A DNA stretch of 64,000 nucleotides from Herbaspirillum sp. LeCh32-8 (GTDB taxonomy: Bacteria > Pseudomonadota > Gammaproteobacteria > Burkholderiales > Burkholderiaceae_D). Below, piece after piece: positions 1 through 9,979 of this stretch (positions are counted from its first letter, which is position 1; each line of letters starts with the position of its first letter). The notes below the pieces were generated by a model, which saw only the letters and a list, made by a program, of their open reading frames with translations, had not been told where the DNA came from and did not search any database. The stretch lies in the NCBI RefSeq assembly GCF_017814915.1, contig NZ_JAGIPZ010000003.1, forward strand, positions 186,001-250,000, in the 5' to 3' direction. Position numbers and translations under genes: made by a program.

Positions 1-2
1 TA

Positions 3-1079
3 CGGCTGATCATGGCCTGTACCGCGATCATCCTGGCCGTGTCGGTGACGACCGCCTGGCTGATCCGCAAGAGCCTGGTCGGCCAGCTCGGCGGTGAGCC
101 GCGCTACGCGGTGGAAATCGCCGGCCGCATCGCCCACGGCGAACTGTCGACGCCGGTCGATACCCGACGCGACGACGCCTCCAGCCTGCTCTTCGAAATC
201 CGCCTGATGCGCGACAAGCTGGCCTCGCTGGTGCAGCAGGTGCGTATCGGCACCGACACCATCGCCGGGGCATCCTCGGAGATCGCCATCGGCAACCAGA
301 ACCTGTCCGAGCGTACCGAACACCAGGCCGAAACCCTGGAGAAGACCGTGGCCGCGCTGGACGACCTGACCCAGGCCGTGCGCCGCAACGCCGAAAACGC
401 GCAGCAGGCCAACCAGCTGGCCAACTCGGCCTCCAGCATCGCCGCCAAGGGCGGCGCGGTGGTGAACCAGGTAGTGAGCACCATGGGCGTGATCGACGAC
501 TCCTCGCGCAAGATCGTGGACATCATCGGCGTGATCGACGGCATCGCCTTCCAGACCAACATCCTCGCCCTGAACGCCGCAGTGGAAGCCGCGCGCGCCG
601 GCGAACAGGGCCGCGGCTTCGCGGTCGTCGCCTCCGAAGTGCGCTCGCTGGCGCAACGCTCGGCGGCTGCGGCCAAGGAGATCAAGGAACTGATCGACAG
701 CTCGGTGGCCAGCGTGGCCGACGGCAGCCGCCTGGTGCAGGAAGCCGGCGACACCATGGGTGAAGTGGTGACCAGCGTGCAGCGCGTGACCGCCATCGTG
801 GGCGAGATCAGCGCCGCCAGCGCCGCCCAGAGTACCGGCATCCACGCCGTCAACGACGCTATCGCACTGTTGGACGAGAACACCCAGCAAAACGCCGCGC
901 TGGTCGAGGAAGCGGCGGCCGCCTCACAGTCGATGAGTCAGCAGGCCGAACACCTCACGCGGCTGGTCGGCGCCTTCAAGTTGAGCCAGGCGCAGATGGA
1001 CGGCGACGTGGTCGATACCGAGGCGCACATCGTCGATGTCGACGGCGCGCCTGTGCAAAAGCGCATCGGATCGAGCTGA
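3..1079 (+). CDS. Methyl-accepting chemotaxis protein, C-terminal part (5' end outside window)
   Basis: The reading frame is open to the left edge, so only the end of a chemoreceptor is present. The first visible residues are the end of a transmembrane helix, followed by a HAMP linker (about residues 20-70). The cytoplasmic signalling coiled coil then follows, with the conserved hairpin tip ([20 protein letters not shown], then [17 protein letters not shown]) at about residues 175-215. The receptor passes ligand signals to the CheA/CheW kinase complex at the inner membrane. Its sensor domain lies off the window, so the ligand is unknown. The C-terminus lacks a CheR-tethering NWxxF-type pentapeptide. 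A Rho-independent terminator follows directly. The tip is nearly identical to those of the two other receptors in this window (10573-12123 and 55122-56723), but the preceding [12 protein letters not shown] segment differs, so it is a separate paralogue. Confidence 0.93.
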   Translation, partial: RLIMACTAIILAVSVTTAWLIRKSLVGQLGGEPRYAVEIAGRIAHGELSTPVDTRRDDASSLLFEIRLMRDKLASLVQQVRIGTDTIAGASSEIAIGNQNLSERTEHQAETLEKTVAALDDLTQAVRRNAENAQQANQLANSASSIAAKGGAVVNQVVSTMGVIDDSSRKIVDIIGVIDGIAFQTNILALNAAVEAARAGEQGRGFAVVASEVRSLAQRSAAAAKEIKELIDSSVASVADGSRLVQEAGDTMGEVVTSVQRVTAIVGEISAASAAQSTGIHAVNDAIALLDENTQQNAALVEEAAAASQSMSQQAEHLTRLVGAFKLSQAQMDGDVVDTEAHIVDVDGAPVQKRIGSS

Positions 1080-1098
1080 TCGGGTTCGCCCGGCAATG

Positions 1099-1132
1099 AA
1101 AAACGGCCCGCGCTTGCGGGCCGTTTTCTTTT
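1099..1132 (+). terminator. Rho-independent terminator after the chemoreceptor gene
   Basis: A 12-bp stem (AAAACGGCCCGC / GCGGGCCGTTTT) with a four-base loop is followed by a T-rich tract. It lies about 20 nt after the chemoreceptor stop codon. Confidence 0.85.
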
Positions 1133-1158
1133 GTTGCTGTCGGCGCGGGTGAGGCGCG

Positions 1159-1432
1159 ACGAACGATGCTGGGTCCCCGCTTTCGCAGGGACGACGGCAA
1201 GTGGATGAACTCCAACCAGCGGTGAATCAAGCCATCTCTTGCGTGTCGTTCCTGCGAAAGCAGGAACCCAGCGACGTGATCGCATTGACTGTCCCAGGCG
1301 CCGGAGGAGCGCTGAGAACGACGCCGGCTCCCTGTTTTCGCAGGGACGACAAGTCACAGGTGGGATCGACCGGGTGAAGGGTCAAGGACCTCTTCAGCGT
1401 CGTCCCGGCGCAGGCCGGGATCCAGTGTCGTT
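1159..1432. repeat. Cluster of four REP/BIME-like palindromic repeats
   Basis: Four imperfect copies of one palindromic unit lie at about 1166-1196, 1245-1277, 1318-1350 and 1398-1432. Each has a stem such as TTCCTGCGAAAGCAGGAA or CCCGGCGCAGGCCGGG, flanked on one side by GTCGT and on the other by (A)CCCAGYGACGT. They alternate in orientation, with a partly conserved spacer inside each inverted pair. They fill the gap between two convergent genes (chemoreceptor on the left, outer-membrane channel on the right), a position typical of REP/BIME elements. No transposase is near. The rest of the 365-bp gap holds nothing else I can recognise. Confidence 0.8.
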
Positions 1433-1444
1433 ACGCCCCGCCGC

Positions 1445-2947
1445 TCACGACGCCGGCTTCGCCGCCGGCGTCTGCGTCTGCTCGTTCCAGCCGCCGCCCA
1501 GCACCTTGTACAAGGTGATGCGGTTGCTCTGCTCGGTCAGTCGCAGCGAGATCAGCGTCTGCTGCGCCGAGTACAGCGTGCGCTGCGCCACCAGCGTGGT
1601 CAGGTAGCTGTCGATGCCGTTCTTGTAGCGGGCCTCGGACAGGCGGAACGACTTTTCGCTGGCGGCGGTGGACTTGCCCTGCGCATCCAGTCGCTGGTCC
1701 AGCGTGGCGCGCACGGCCAGCGCATCGGCCACCTCGCGGAAGGCGGTCTGGATCGCCTTCTCGTAGTTGGCCACGTCGATGTCGCGCGTGATCTTGGCCG
1801 AGTCCAGGCTGGCGCGCAGGCTGCCGGCATTGAAGATCGGCAGGTTGATCGACGGCGCGAAGCTCCACGATCCGCTGCCGGCCTTGAACAGGCCGCCCAG
1901 CGTGCGGCTGGCGGTGCCGCCGCTGGCCGTCAGCGTAATGCTGGGGAAGAAGGCCGTGCGCGCGGCGCCGATGTCGGCATTGGCCGACTTCAGCGTGTGC
2001 TCGGCGGCCAGCACGTCGGGACGACGCAGCAGCACTTCAGAAGGCAGGTCGGCGGGCATCGCCGGCAGCACGCTGGCAGTTTGCGGCAGGCCTTGCGGCA
2101 ACCACTTCTCGTCCAGGTCGGCGCCCACCAGCAGGCGCAGCGCGTTGATATCCTGCGCGACCTGGCTGGTGTACCTGGCGACGTCGGCGCGGGCCGACTC
2201 CACCGTGGCCTCCTGGCTGGCCAGGTCGACGCCGGAGACGGTGCCGATGTCGTGACTGCGGCGGCTCAATTCAAAGGTGCGCGACTGACTGGCGTAGGTG
2301 TCCTCGGCCAGCTTCTTCAACTCCTGGTCGGAGGCCAGCGTCAGCCAGGCGGTCGCCACTTCGGCCACCAGGCTGATGTGGGTGCTGCGACGGGTCTCGA
2401 CGTTGTACTGGTAGGTTTCCAGCGCAGCGTCGGACAGGTTCTTCAGGCGACCGAAGAAATCCAGCTCATAGGCGCTGATGCCCACCGTCACGCTCTGCTG
2501 GCGCGACACCGTGGCCACGCCGCTGGAGGACAGCTCGGCCGGCGTGCGGCTGGCGCTGCTGCCGCCGGTGGCCGAGATCGCCGGGTAACGGTCGGCGTCG
2601 GTGATACGGTATTGCGCGCGCGCCTTCTCGATGTTGAGCGCGGCCACGCGCAGGTCGCGGTTGTTCTGCAGCGATGCGGCGATCACTTCCTGCAGGCGCG
2701 GGTCGAGGAAGAACTCGCGCCAGCCGATGCCGTCGGCCTCGACGTTTTGCGCTGACTTGGCGCCGGCGGCGGCGACCACCTGCTTGCCGTCGACCTGTTG
2801 CGACCAGTTGGCCGGCACCGGCGCGGCGGGTTGCTTGTAGTCCGGCGCCAGGTTGGCGCAACCGGCCAGGGCGCTGGCCAGCGTCAGCGCCAGCACCGTA
2901 CGTTGCAGAGAGATTTTCTTGTTGTCGAGCGCTTGGGTGATAGCCAT
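1445..2947 (-). CDS. NodT/OprM-family outer-membrane efflux lipoprotein (RND pump 1)
   Basis: This 500-residue protein has a lipoprotein signal peptide (LALTLASALAGC, lipidated Cys30) and two outer-membrane efflux repeats (TolC-like, about residues 80-270 and 295-480). It would form the periplasm-spanning exit duct of a tripartite pump. The start is fixed by the neighbour: the TGA stop of the RND gene and this ATG share one base (position 2947), which indicates translational coupling. It is the last gene of a three-gene operon, adaptor-transporter-channel, read leftward. The ending HxxGGGW(N) is typical of the NodT group. Substrates cannot be told from the sequence. Confidence 0.93.
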   Translation of the reverse strand: MAITQALDNKKISLQRTVLALTLASALAGCANLAPDYKQPAAPVPANWSQQVDGKQVVAAAGAKSAQNVEADGIGWREFFLDPRLQEVIAASLQNNRDLRVAALNIEKARAQYRITDADRYPAISATGGSSASRTPAELSSSGVATVSRQQSVTVGISAYELDFFGRLKNLSDAALETYQYNVETRRSTHISLVAEVATAWLTLASDQELKKLAEDTYASQSRTFELSRRSHDIGTVSGVDLASQEATVESARADVARYTSQVAQDINALRLLVGADLDEKWLPQGLPQTASVLPAMPADLPSEVLLRRPDVLAAEHTLKSANADIGAARTAFFPSITLTASGGTASRTLGGLFKAGSGSWSFAPSINLPIFNAGSLRASLDSAKITRDIDVANYEKAIQTAFREVADALAVRATLDQRLDAQGKSTAASEKSFRLSEARYKNGIDSYLTTLVAQRTLYSAQQTLISLRLTEQSNRITLYKVLGGGWNEQTQTPAAKPAS

Positions 2948-5900
2948 CACACGCCCTCCTTTTGCATGGATTGATCGCCATGGCCGTCGTCGCCCTTGCC
3001 TGCCTTCTTGGCAGCGCGGCGGTCCAGCCAGGACCCGATCAGGTAATAGAACAGCGGCACGAAGAAGATGCCCAGCAGGGTGGCCGACAACATGCCGCCC
3101 AACACGCCGGTGCCGATCGCGCGGCGGCTGGCCGAGCCGGCGCCGACGGCGATCGCCAGCGGCAGCACGCCCATCATGAAGGCCAGCGAGGTCATCAGGA
3201 TCGGACGCAGGCGCAGTTGCACCGCCTCCAGCGTCGCATCCCACAGGCTCTTGCCGGATTCGTGCAACTGCTTGGCGAACTCCACGATCAGGATCGCGTT
3301 CTTGGCCGACAAGCCCACCGTGGTCAGCAGGCCGACCTGGAAGTAGACGTCGTTGGACATGCCGAACAGGCCGGTCAGCAGCACCGTGCCGATGATGCCC
3401 AGCGGCACCGCGAGGATCACCGCGAACGGCACCGACCAGCTCTCATACAGCGCGGCCAGGCAGAGGAACACGAACAGGATGGAGATCGCGTACAGCATCG
3501 GCGCCTGGTTGCCCGACAGGCGTTCCTGGTAGGACGCGCCGGTCCATTCGAAGCCCACGCCGGCGGGCAGCTGGCCGACCAGTTTCTGCACTTCGTTCAT
3601 GGCGTCGCCCGAGCTCACGCCGGCCGCCGGTTCCCCCACGATCTCGAAGGAGGACACGCCGTTGTAGCGTTCCAGCAGCGACGGGCCGAAGGTCCACTTG
3701 CTGCTCATGAAGGCCGAGAACGGCACCATCTGGCTGTCCGAATTACGCACGAACCAGCGGTTCAGGTCTTCGGTCTGCATGCGGAACTGACGGTCGCCCA
3801 TGACGTACACCTTCTTCACCCGGCCGTTGCTGAGGAAGTCGTTCACGTAGGTGCCGCCCATGGCAGTGGCCAGGGTCGAGTTGATGTCCGAGGTCGAGAT
3901 CGACAGCGCGTCGGCCTTGCGGTCGTCGATGGCCACGCGCAGCTGCGGCGTGTCGTCCAGGCCGGTGACGCGCACGTTGGCCAGCTTCGGATTCTGGCGC
4001 GCCAGCTGCAGGAACTGGTCGCGCGCCTTCAGCAGCTGGTCGTGGCCGACGCCGCCCACGTCCTTCAGCTCCAGGTCGAAGCCGGAGCTCTGGCCCAGGC
4101 CGCGCACCGCCGGGGGGTTCATCAGGAACACGCGGGCGCCACGGATCTTGGACAGATCGGCGTTGGCGCGGCGCACCAGCTCGGTGGCCGACTGGCCGGC
4201 GCCGCGACGATCGTCCCAATCCTTCAGGCGGATGAAGGCGCGCGCGCCGTTCTGGCTGTTGCCGCCGACGCCGGCGCCGACGATGGCCAGCACCGAATCC
4301 ACCGATTCCGGCTTGTTCATGAAGTATTCCTGCACCGTCTTCACCACCGCGGTGGTCTGCTCGGCGGTGGCGCCGGTGGGCAACTGGATCTGCGCCATCA
4401 GCACGCCCTGGTCTTCCTCCGGCAGGAAGGAGGTCGGCAGGCGCATGAACAGCACCGCCATCGCCACGGCGATCAGCGCATACATCAGCAGGCCGCGCTT
4501 GCCGCGCTTCAGCAGGCCGCCGACGCCGCCGCGATAGCGCTCGGCGTTGCGGTCGAAGGTGCGGTTGAACCAGCTGAAGAAGCGGCCCTTGTGGACATGC
4601 TTGGGGTCATGCGGCTTCAACATGGTGGCGCACAGCGCCGGCGTCAGCGTCAGGGCCACCATCACCGACAGGGCCATGGCCGAGACGATGGTGATCGAGA
4701 ACTGGCGATAGATCACGCCGGTGGAGCCGCCGAAGAAGGCCATCGGGATGAACACCGCCGACAGCACCATGGCGATGCCGACCAGCGCGCCGGTGATTTC
4801 CTGCATGGACTTGCGCGTGGCTTCCTTGGGACTGAGTTTTTCCTCGGTCATCAGACGCTCGACGTTTTCCACCACCACGATAGCATCGTCCACCAGCAGG
4901 CCGATTGCCAGCACCATGCCGAACATGGTCAGCGTATTGATCGAGTAGCCGAACATGGCCAGGATGCCGAAGGTGCCCAGCAACACCACCGGCACCGTAA
5001 TGGCCGGAATGAAGGTGGCGCGGATGTTCTGCAGGAACAGATACATGATCAGCACCACCAGCACGATGGCTTCGATCAGGGTCTTGACCACTTCTTCCAG
5101 CGACACCTTCACGAACGGCGTGGTGTCGTAGGCGACATTGGTCTTGAGCTTCATCGAGGCCGGGAAGTAGGGCTCGAGCTCGGCCATCTTCTTCTTCACG
5201 GCGTCGGCGGTGGACAGCGCGTTGGCGCCGGTGGCCAGCTGGATCGCCAGCGCCGAGGACGGCTTGCCGTTCTGCTGCGAGGCGACCTGGTAGCTTTCGC
5301 CGCCCAGCTCCACGCGCGCCACGTCGGACAACTTGACCACCGAACCGTCGGAGGACGACTTCACGATGATGTCGCGGAACTCGTCCGGTGTGGTCAGCTT
5401 GCTGCGGGCGGTGATGGTGGCGTTGATCTGCTGGCCGGGCACGGCCGGCAGCGCGCCGATCTCGCCGGCGGAGACTTCAGTGTTCTGCGCTTCCAGCGCA
5501 CTGGTGACGTCGGAGGGCATCAGCGCGTACTTCTGCAGCTTGGCCGGATCCAGCCACACGCGCATGGCGTAGTTGGTGCCGAAGGCAGTGACGTCGCCCA
5601 CGCCTTCGACGCGACTGATCTGGTCGGTCAGCGTGCTGCTGATGAAGTCGCCGATGTCGATGTTGGTGATGCGCGGATCATCCGAGGTCAGCGACAGCAC
5701 CATCAGGATGTCGGTGGACGCCTTGGTCACCGTCACGCCGTTGTTCTGCACAGCCTGCGGCAGGCGCGCGGTGACCTGCTGCAGCTTGTTCTGCACCTGC
5801 ATCTGCGCCACGTCCGGATTGGTGCCGGCGGTGAAGGTCAGCGAGACGGTGGCGGTGCCGGCGGAGCTGGAGCTGGCCGACATGTACTGCAGGTTGTCCA

Positions 5901-6114
5901 GGCCTTTCATCTGCTGCTCGATCACCTGGGTGACCGAGTCTTCCAGGGTCTTGGCCGAGGCGCCGGTGTAGGTGGCCTTGATGTTGACCTTGGGCGGCGC
6001 GATGTCGGGATACTGCTCCAGCGACAACGAGCGGATGGACATCATCCCGCCCAGCATGATAATGATGGCGATGACCCACGCGAAGATGGGCCGGTCGATA
6101 AAGAAACGTGCCAT
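2947..6114 (-). CDS. AcrB/MexB-type RND multidrug efflux transporter (HAE1 family)
   Basis: This 1055-residue inner-membrane proton/drug antiporter starts with the classic N-terminus MARFFIDRPIFAWV and has the usual length for the HAE1 family. Two sets of six transmembrane helices flank large periplasmic porter domains. The proton-relay residues are intact: TM4 has GLLVDDAIVVVENVE (Asp409-Asp410) and TM10 has LSAKNAILIVEFA (Lys938), matching AcrB D407/D408/K940. It sits between the adaptor gene (9-nt gap upstream) and the channel gene (1-nt overlap downstream), so the operon encodes a complete pump. A BaeSR-like two-component system is transcribed divergently from the operon and is the likely regulator. 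Likely substrates are amphiphilic drugs or toxic organics, by family only. Confidence 0.96.
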   Translation of the reverse strand: MARFFIDRPIFAWVIAIIIMLGGMMSIRSLSLEQYPDIAPPKVNIKATYTGASAKTLEDSVTQVIEQQMKGLDNLQYMSASSSSAGTATVSLTFTAGTNPDVAQMQVQNKLQQVTARLPQAVQNNGVTVTKASTDILMVLSLTSDDPRITNIDIGDFISSTLTDQISRVEGVGDVTAFGTNYAMRVWLDPAKLQKYALMPSDVTSALEAQNTEVSAGEIGALPAVPGQQINATITARSKLTTPDEFRDIIVKSSSDGSVVKLSDVARVELGGESYQVASQQNGKPSSALAIQLATGANALSTADAVKKKMAELEPYFPASMKLKTNVAYDTTPFVKVSLEEVVKTLIEAIVLVVLIMYLFLQNIRATFIPAITVPVVLLGTFGILAMFGYSINTLTMFGMVLAIGLLVDDAIVVVENVERLMTEEKLSPKEATRKSMQEITGALVGIAMVLSAVFIPMAFFGGSTGVIYRQFSITIVSAMALSVMVALTLTPALCATMLKPHDPKHVHKGRFFSWFNRTFDRNAERYRGGVGGLLKRGKRGLLMYALIAVAMAVLFMRLPTSFLPEEDQGVLMAQIQLPTGATAEQTTAVVKTVQEYFMNKPESVDSVLAIVGAGVGGNSQNGARAFIRLKDWDDRRGAGQSATELVRRANADLSKIRGARVFLMNPPAVRGLGQSSGFDLELKDVGGVGHDQLLKARDQFLQLARQNPKLANVRVTGLDDTPQLRVAIDDRKADALSISTSDINSTLATAMGGTYVNDFLSNGRVKKVYVMGDRQFRMQTEDLNRWFVRNSDSQMVPFSAFMSSKWTFGPSLLERYNGVSSFEIVGEPAAGVSSGDAMNEVQKLVGQLPAGVGFEWTGASYQERLSGNQAPMLYAISILFVFLCLAALYESWSVPFAVILAVPLGIIGTVLLTGLFGMSNDVYFQVGLLTTVGLSAKNAILIVEFAKQLHESGKSLWDATLEAVQLRLRPILMTSLAFMMGVLPLAIAVGAGSASRRAIGTGVLGGMLSATLLGIFFVPLFYYLIGSWLDRRAAKKAGKGDDGHGDQSMQKEGV

Positions 6115-6123
6115 GTGCGCCCC

Positions 6124-7422
6124 TTACTTCGCGGCGGCGCCGGCGGCGTTGCCTGCGTTGGTAGCGTTGGCGGCGTCGTCGCCGTTTTTGGAACCGCCGC
6201 CCAGCGAGGGATCGGCAGCCGCAGCGGCAGCTTCGCGCGCCAGGTCCTTCTTCAGCGTATCGGTGATGTCGATGGCGCGCGGGGTGTCGCCGGTGCGCAC
6301 CTTCTGCAGGCCGTCGACGATCAGCTTGTCGCCCTCGGCCAGGCCCTTGGTCACCCACCAGTTGTTGCCCACGGCGCGCGCCACGCTCACCAGGCGCTGC
6401 TCGACCTTGCCGCCGGCGCCCACCACCAGTGCGGTGGCCGCGCCAGTCTGGTCGCGGCTGACGGCCTTTTGCGGCACCAGCAGCGCGTTGTCGTCCACGC
6501 CCTCTTCCAGCACCGCGCGCACATAGGAGCCCGGCAGCAGCATGCCGTCCGGGTTGGGCACCACCGCGCGCAGCGTGATCATGCCGGTGCCGGTATCGAC
6601 CGAGAGGCCGGAAAATTCCAGCTTGCCGGTGCGGTCATAAGTAGAACCGTCTTCCAGCAGGATCTTGACCTGGGCCGAGTTGTCGCCGCTCTTCTTGATC
6701 TGGCCGCTGGCCAGCTCACGACGCAGGCGCAGCAGATCCACGGTGGATTGGGTGACGTCGACGTAGATCGGATCGATCTTCTGCACCGTGGTCAGCGCGG
6801 TGGTCTGGCTGGCGGTCACCAGCGCGCCCGGCGTCACGCTGGACTTCTCGATGCGGCCGGAGATCGGCGACAAAATCTTGGTGTATTCCAGGTTGATCGC
6901 CGCAGTCTTCACGGCCGCCTTTTGCACTTCGACGTCGGCCTGGTTCTGGCGCAGCGTGCTCTGGGCGTCGTCGTTGTCCTGCTTGGAGACGGCGTCGATC
7001 TTGTCCAGCTCGGCATAGCGCTGGGCCTTGAGCTTGGACGATGCCAGCGTGGCCTCGGCCTTCAGCAGCGACGCCTTGGCGCTGTCATACGCGGCCTGGT
7101 AGCTGGAGGCGTCGATCTGGTACAGCGGCTGGCCGGCCTTCACATTGGCGCCTTCCTTGAACAGGCGCTTCTGGATAATGCCGCCCACCTGCGGGCGGAT
7201 GTCGGCGGCCAGATAAGCGGTCGTGCGGCCGGGCAGCTCGGTGGTGACGGCCTGGCGCTGGGCCTTGACCACCACGTAACCGACTTCGGCCTGGGCCTGC
7301 GGCTGCTGGTTGCCGGGCTTGGAGCAGGCCGCCAGCGCTACGGCCAGGGTCAGCGCCATCAGCAGGCGCGCCGGCGCGGCGAGGGAATGCGTGGTGCGGG
7401 GAGAAATGTTCTTGTTGGGCAT
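6124..7422 (-). CDS. AcrA-type periplasmic adaptor (membrane-fusion) lipoprotein of RND pump 1
   Basis: This 432-residue protein has a lipoprotein signal (LTLAVALAAC, Cys33), a biotinyl-lipoyl-like domain split around an alpha-helical hairpin (about residues 70-210), then beta-barrel and membrane-proximal domains. It links the RND transporter to the outer-membrane channel. The chosen ATG gives MPNKNISPRT and a proper lipoprotein signal; the frame is open further upstream, but that extension would bury the signal. It is the first gene of the operon. The C-terminal tail (last 35 residues) is rich in Ala, Asn and Gly and poorly conserved. Confidence 0.93.
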   Translation of the reverse strand: MPNKNISPRTTHSLAAPARLLMALTLAVALAACSKPGNQQPQAQAEVGYVVVKAQRQAVTTELPGRTTAYLAADIRPQVGGIIQKRLFKEGANVKAGQPLYQIDASSYQAAYDSAKASLLKAEATLASSKLKAQRYAELDKIDAVSKQDNDDAQSTLRQNQADVEVQKAAVKTAAINLEYTKILSPISGRIEKSSVTPGALVTASQTTALTTVQKIDPIYVDVTQSTVDLLRLRRELASGQIKKSGDNSAQVKILLEDGSTYDRTGKLEFSGLSVDTGTGMITLRAVVPNPDGMLLPGSYVRAVLEEGVDDNALLVPQKAVSRDQTGAATALVVGAGGKVEQRLVSVARAVGNNWWVTKGLAEGDKLIVDGLQKVRTGDTPRAIDITDTLKKDLAREAAAAAADPSLGGGSKNGDDAANATNAGNAAGAAAK

Positions 7423-7620
7423 CGTCGACTTTCTGCCCGTTTCCCCGCTTGAAATCGGCAAGGTCCGGGCGCTATGAGCTATCGGACCTTGCATGATAAA
7501 AACCAAATGTGAAGGAAATTTGAGCAAACCTTCATTTACAACAAGCGGCCACCGCGGCGACTTATCTTGATAAGCTGGCGGCTTCCCGCGCATGCGGAGT
7601 TTCTTTCTTTACAAGCTGCC
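7423..7620. promoter_or_regulatory. Divergent control region between RND pump 1 and the BaeSR-like system
   Basis: About 200 bp separate the adaptor gene from the sensor-kinase gene, and both promoters must lie here. An imperfect inverted repeat, AAATGTGAAGG (7505-7515) and CCTTCATTT (7529-7537), sits in its AT-richest part and could be an operator. I cannot assign -35/-10 boxes with confidence. Confidence 0.35.
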
Positions 7621-9081
7621 GTGTCCAAGTTTCCCGTCACCCGGATCGCCGATCTGACCGATCGCTTCTTCTATCGCGCCAACATTCGCCTGAAGCTGTT
7701 CTACGCGATGCTGGCGCTGATCGTGGCGCTGATCGCAGCCATCAACGGCGCCGGCCACTACATCTTCACGCGCGACTTCCTGGGTTACCTGAACGAGCAG
7801 GCGCAACAGCGCATGGAAGACATGGTCCCGCGCGTGGAGCAGGCCTACCGCGAGAACGGCAGCTGGGACTTCATCCGCAACAACCCGCGCATCTGGTTCG
7901 AGCTGATGAAGCCGGCCATCCTCGAACACAACGGCGCCACGCCCACGCCCGGCCCCACTTTCACGCCGTCCGACCTGACCGGCGCCACACTGCGCTTCTC
8001 GCTGCTGGACGCCAACCGCAAGTTCGTGATCGGCTATCCCAACGTCGGCCCCGATGCGCGCCTGCGCCCGCTGCTGCAGGACGACGCCATCGTCGGCTGG
8101 ATCGCGCAGACGCCCTTCGAGAGCGTGATCGGCGCGGTCGACCTGCGTTTCCAGCAGAGCCAGTTTCTTGCGCAGATCATCATCGCGGTGGTCGCCATCA
8201 TGCTGGCCGCCTTCATGGTGGTGCGCATCTCCGGCGTGCTGACCCGGCCGCTGACGCGCGTGGCGCGCGCTACCCACCGTCTGGCCGGCGGCGACTACGC
8301 GATCCGGGTCGAGGTCGAATCCGGCGACGAGGTCGGCCGCCTGGCGCAGGACTTCAACCAGCTGGCCATCACCCTGGAGCGCAACGAGAAACTGCGCCGC
8401 GAATTCATGGCCGACGTCTCGCACGAGCTGCGCACGCCGCTGGGCATTCTCAACGGTCAGCTGGAGGCGCTGGAGGACGGCGTGCTGCAGCCCGACGAGC
8501 AGACCATCCGCTCGCTCAAGAGCGAGGTCGACCATCTCAACAAGCTGGTTGGCGATCTCTACGATTTGTCGCTGGCCGACGCCGGCGCACTGGCCTATCG
8601 CAAGACCGACCTCGACCTCGCACCCATCCTGCGCGACACCGTACAGATCTATGAAGAACGCTTCCGCAAGGGCGGCCTCGACCTCACCGCGCAATTGCCC
8701 GAGGCGATGCCGCTGCACGCCGATGGCGCGCGCCTGCAGCAGCTGTTCAACAACCTGTTCGAGAACAGCCTGCGCTACACCGACGCCGGCGGCCGCCTGC
8801 AGCTGCAATGCCGGCTGGAACAGCAACGCTGGATCGTGATCTTCGACGACAGCGCGCCCGGCGTCGAAGCGCCGGCGCTGGCGCGGCTGTTCGAGCGCTT
8901 CTTCCGGGTCGAGGCCTCGCGCAACCGCGCCAGCGGCGGCGCCGGTCTGGGCCTGGCGATCTGTCGTCGCATCGTCGAGGCGCACGCCGGCAGCATCGCC
9001 GCCGAAGCCTCGCCGCTGGGCGGACTGCGCATCACGATCACGCTGCCGGCCGGCTACGCGACGACCAAGGTGACGGCATGA
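7621..9081 (+). CDS. baeS: BaeS-like sensor histidine kinase
   Basis: This is a membrane-bound sensor kinase of about 486 residues. An N-terminal transmembrane helix ([20 protein letters not shown]) is followed by a periplasmic sensor of about 130 residues and a second helix. A HAMP domain, a HisKA domain with [10 protein letters not shown] (phospho-His268) and a HATPase domain with an N box ([12 protein letters not shown]) and G box (GGAGLGLAI) complete it. The GTG start (VSKFPVTR) is a choice: a TTG at 7567 in the same frame would add 18 residues, and neither has a clear ribosome-binding site. It overlaps the response regulator by 4 nt (ATGA). Domain layout and the very BaeR-like partner suggest an envelope-stress/efflux role, controlling the divergent RND operon. 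Confidence 0.9.
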   Translation: MSKFPVTRIADLTDRFFYRANIRLKLFYAMLALIVALIAAINGAGHYIFTRDFLGYLNEQAQQRMEDMVPRVEQAYRENGSWDFIRNNPRIWFELMKPAILEHNGATPTPGPTFTPSDLTGATLRFSLLDANRKFVIGYPNVGPDARLRPLLQDDAIVGWIAQTPFESVIGAVDLRFQQSQFLAQIIIAVVAIMLAAFMVVRISGVLTRPLTRVARATHRLAGGDYAIRVEVESGDEVGRLAQDFNQLAITLERNEKLRREFMADVSHELRTPLGILNGQLEALEDGVLQPDEQTIRSLKSEVDHLNKLVGDLYDLSLADAGALAYRKTDLDLAPILRDTVQIYEERFRKGGLDLTAQLPEAMPLHADGARLQQLFNNLFENSLRYTDAGGRLQLQCRLEQQRWIVIFDDSAPGVEAPALARLFERFFRVEASRNRASGGAGLGLAICRRIVEAHAGSIAAEASPLGGLRITITLPAGYATTKVTA

Positions 9082-9824
9082 GCGAAGCATTCCAATTCGA
9101 GGCGCCGGCCAGCGCCGATATCCTGATCGTCGAAGACGAACCCAAGCTGGCCGAGCTGCTGCAAAAGTATTTGGCCGCCGCCGGCTATGCCTCGCGCCAT
9201 GTCGCGCGCGGCGACGAAGCGGTGCCGGCGGTGCGCGCCAGACGCCCCGACCTGGTGCTGCTGGACATCATGCTGCCTGGCATGGACGGCTGGGAGGTGT
9301 GTCGTCAACTACGTGAATTTTCCGACGTACCGGTGCTGATGCTGACCGCGCGCGCTGAAGAAGAAGACCGCCTGCGCGGCCTGGAACTGGGCGCCGACGA
9401 CTACATCAGCAAGGCGCCGTTCTCGCCGCGCGAAATCGTCGCGCGCGTGAAGTCGATGCTGCGCAGGAACGCCCATCTCAGCCAGCTGCAGCGCAGCGCC
9501 GGCGAAGCGCCGGCGGCCCCGGACGCGCTGTTGGCGATTGACGACGCGCGCCGCCAGGCCAGCGTACGCGGCGAGGCGCTCAACCTCACGCCGCTGGAGT
9601 TCCGCCTGCTCAAGGTGTTCGCCGCCGCCCCCGGACAAGTATTCTCGCGCGAGCAGTTGCTGAACCACCTGCACGACGAATACCGCTCGGTCACCGATCG
9701 CGCCATCGACACCCACATCAAGAACCTGCGCCGCAAGCTGGAACCCTGCTTCCCTGGACACAACGCGATCCAGGCGGTGTATGGCGTGGGTTACAGTTTC
9801 GAATTGCCGAAGATGGCGGAATGA
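9078..9824 (+). CDS. baeR: BaeR-like OmpR-family response regulator
   Basis: This 248-residue protein has a receiver domain with the acidic pair EDE, phospho-Asp63 (LVLLDIMLP) and Thr in MLTAR, followed by a winged-helix DNA-binding domain. The tail matches E. coli BaeR closely in segments such as [28 protein letters not shown] and [11 protein letters not shown]. Oddity: the conserved receiver Lys-Pro pair is split by an inserted Ala ([10 protein letters not shown] instead of KPYSPRE), next to the phosphorylation site. Its start overlaps the kinase stop by 4 nt, so the two are coupled. It probably activates the divergent RND efflux operon. Confidence 0.93.
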   Translation: MSEAFQFEAPASADILIVEDEPKLAELLQKYLAAAGYASRHVARGDEAVPAVRARRPDLVLLDIMLPGMDGWEVCRQLREFSDVPVLMLTARAEEEDRLRGLELGADDYISKAPFSPREIVARVKSMLRRNAHLSQLQRSAGEAPAAPDALLAIDDARRQASVRGEALNLTPLEFRLLKVFAAAPGQVFSREQLLNHLHDEYRSVTDRAIDTHIKNLRRKLEPCFPGHNAIQAVYGVGYSFELPKMAE

Positions 9825-9872
9825 ACCTCGCACAGGCTTCGCATCTGCGACAGCCGTGTTGTCCTTTCCATG

Positions 9873-9907
9873 AAAAAAAGCCCGCGTATGTGCGGGCTTT
9901 TTTTCGG
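9873..9907 (+). terminator. Terminator after the two-component operon
   Basis: The stem AAAAAAGCCCGC / GCGGGCTTTTTT has a short GTATGT loop and runs of A before and T after, so it may work in both directions. It lies 50 nt after the response-regulator stop and 75 nt before the end of the convergent monooxygenase-like gene. Confidence 0.85.
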
Positions 9908-9979
9908 GAAGACCAGCGTGCGATCCGAAGTACGCTGACCACGTGCGGCAGGCGACCGGCCTGCCCCTTAGGCGCCAAG

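Noticed and set aside
1159-1432. Possible CRISPR array or insertion-sequence ends
   Set aside because: The repeats are palindromic, alternate in orientation and have related rather than unique spacers; no cas or transposase gene is present.
2962-7452. A 1496-codon frame on the plus strand, antisense to RND pump 1
   Set aside because: It is the mirror of the RND and adaptor genes; its translation is dominated by His, Gln, Arg and Gly with no domain, which is the usual artefact of high-GC codon use.
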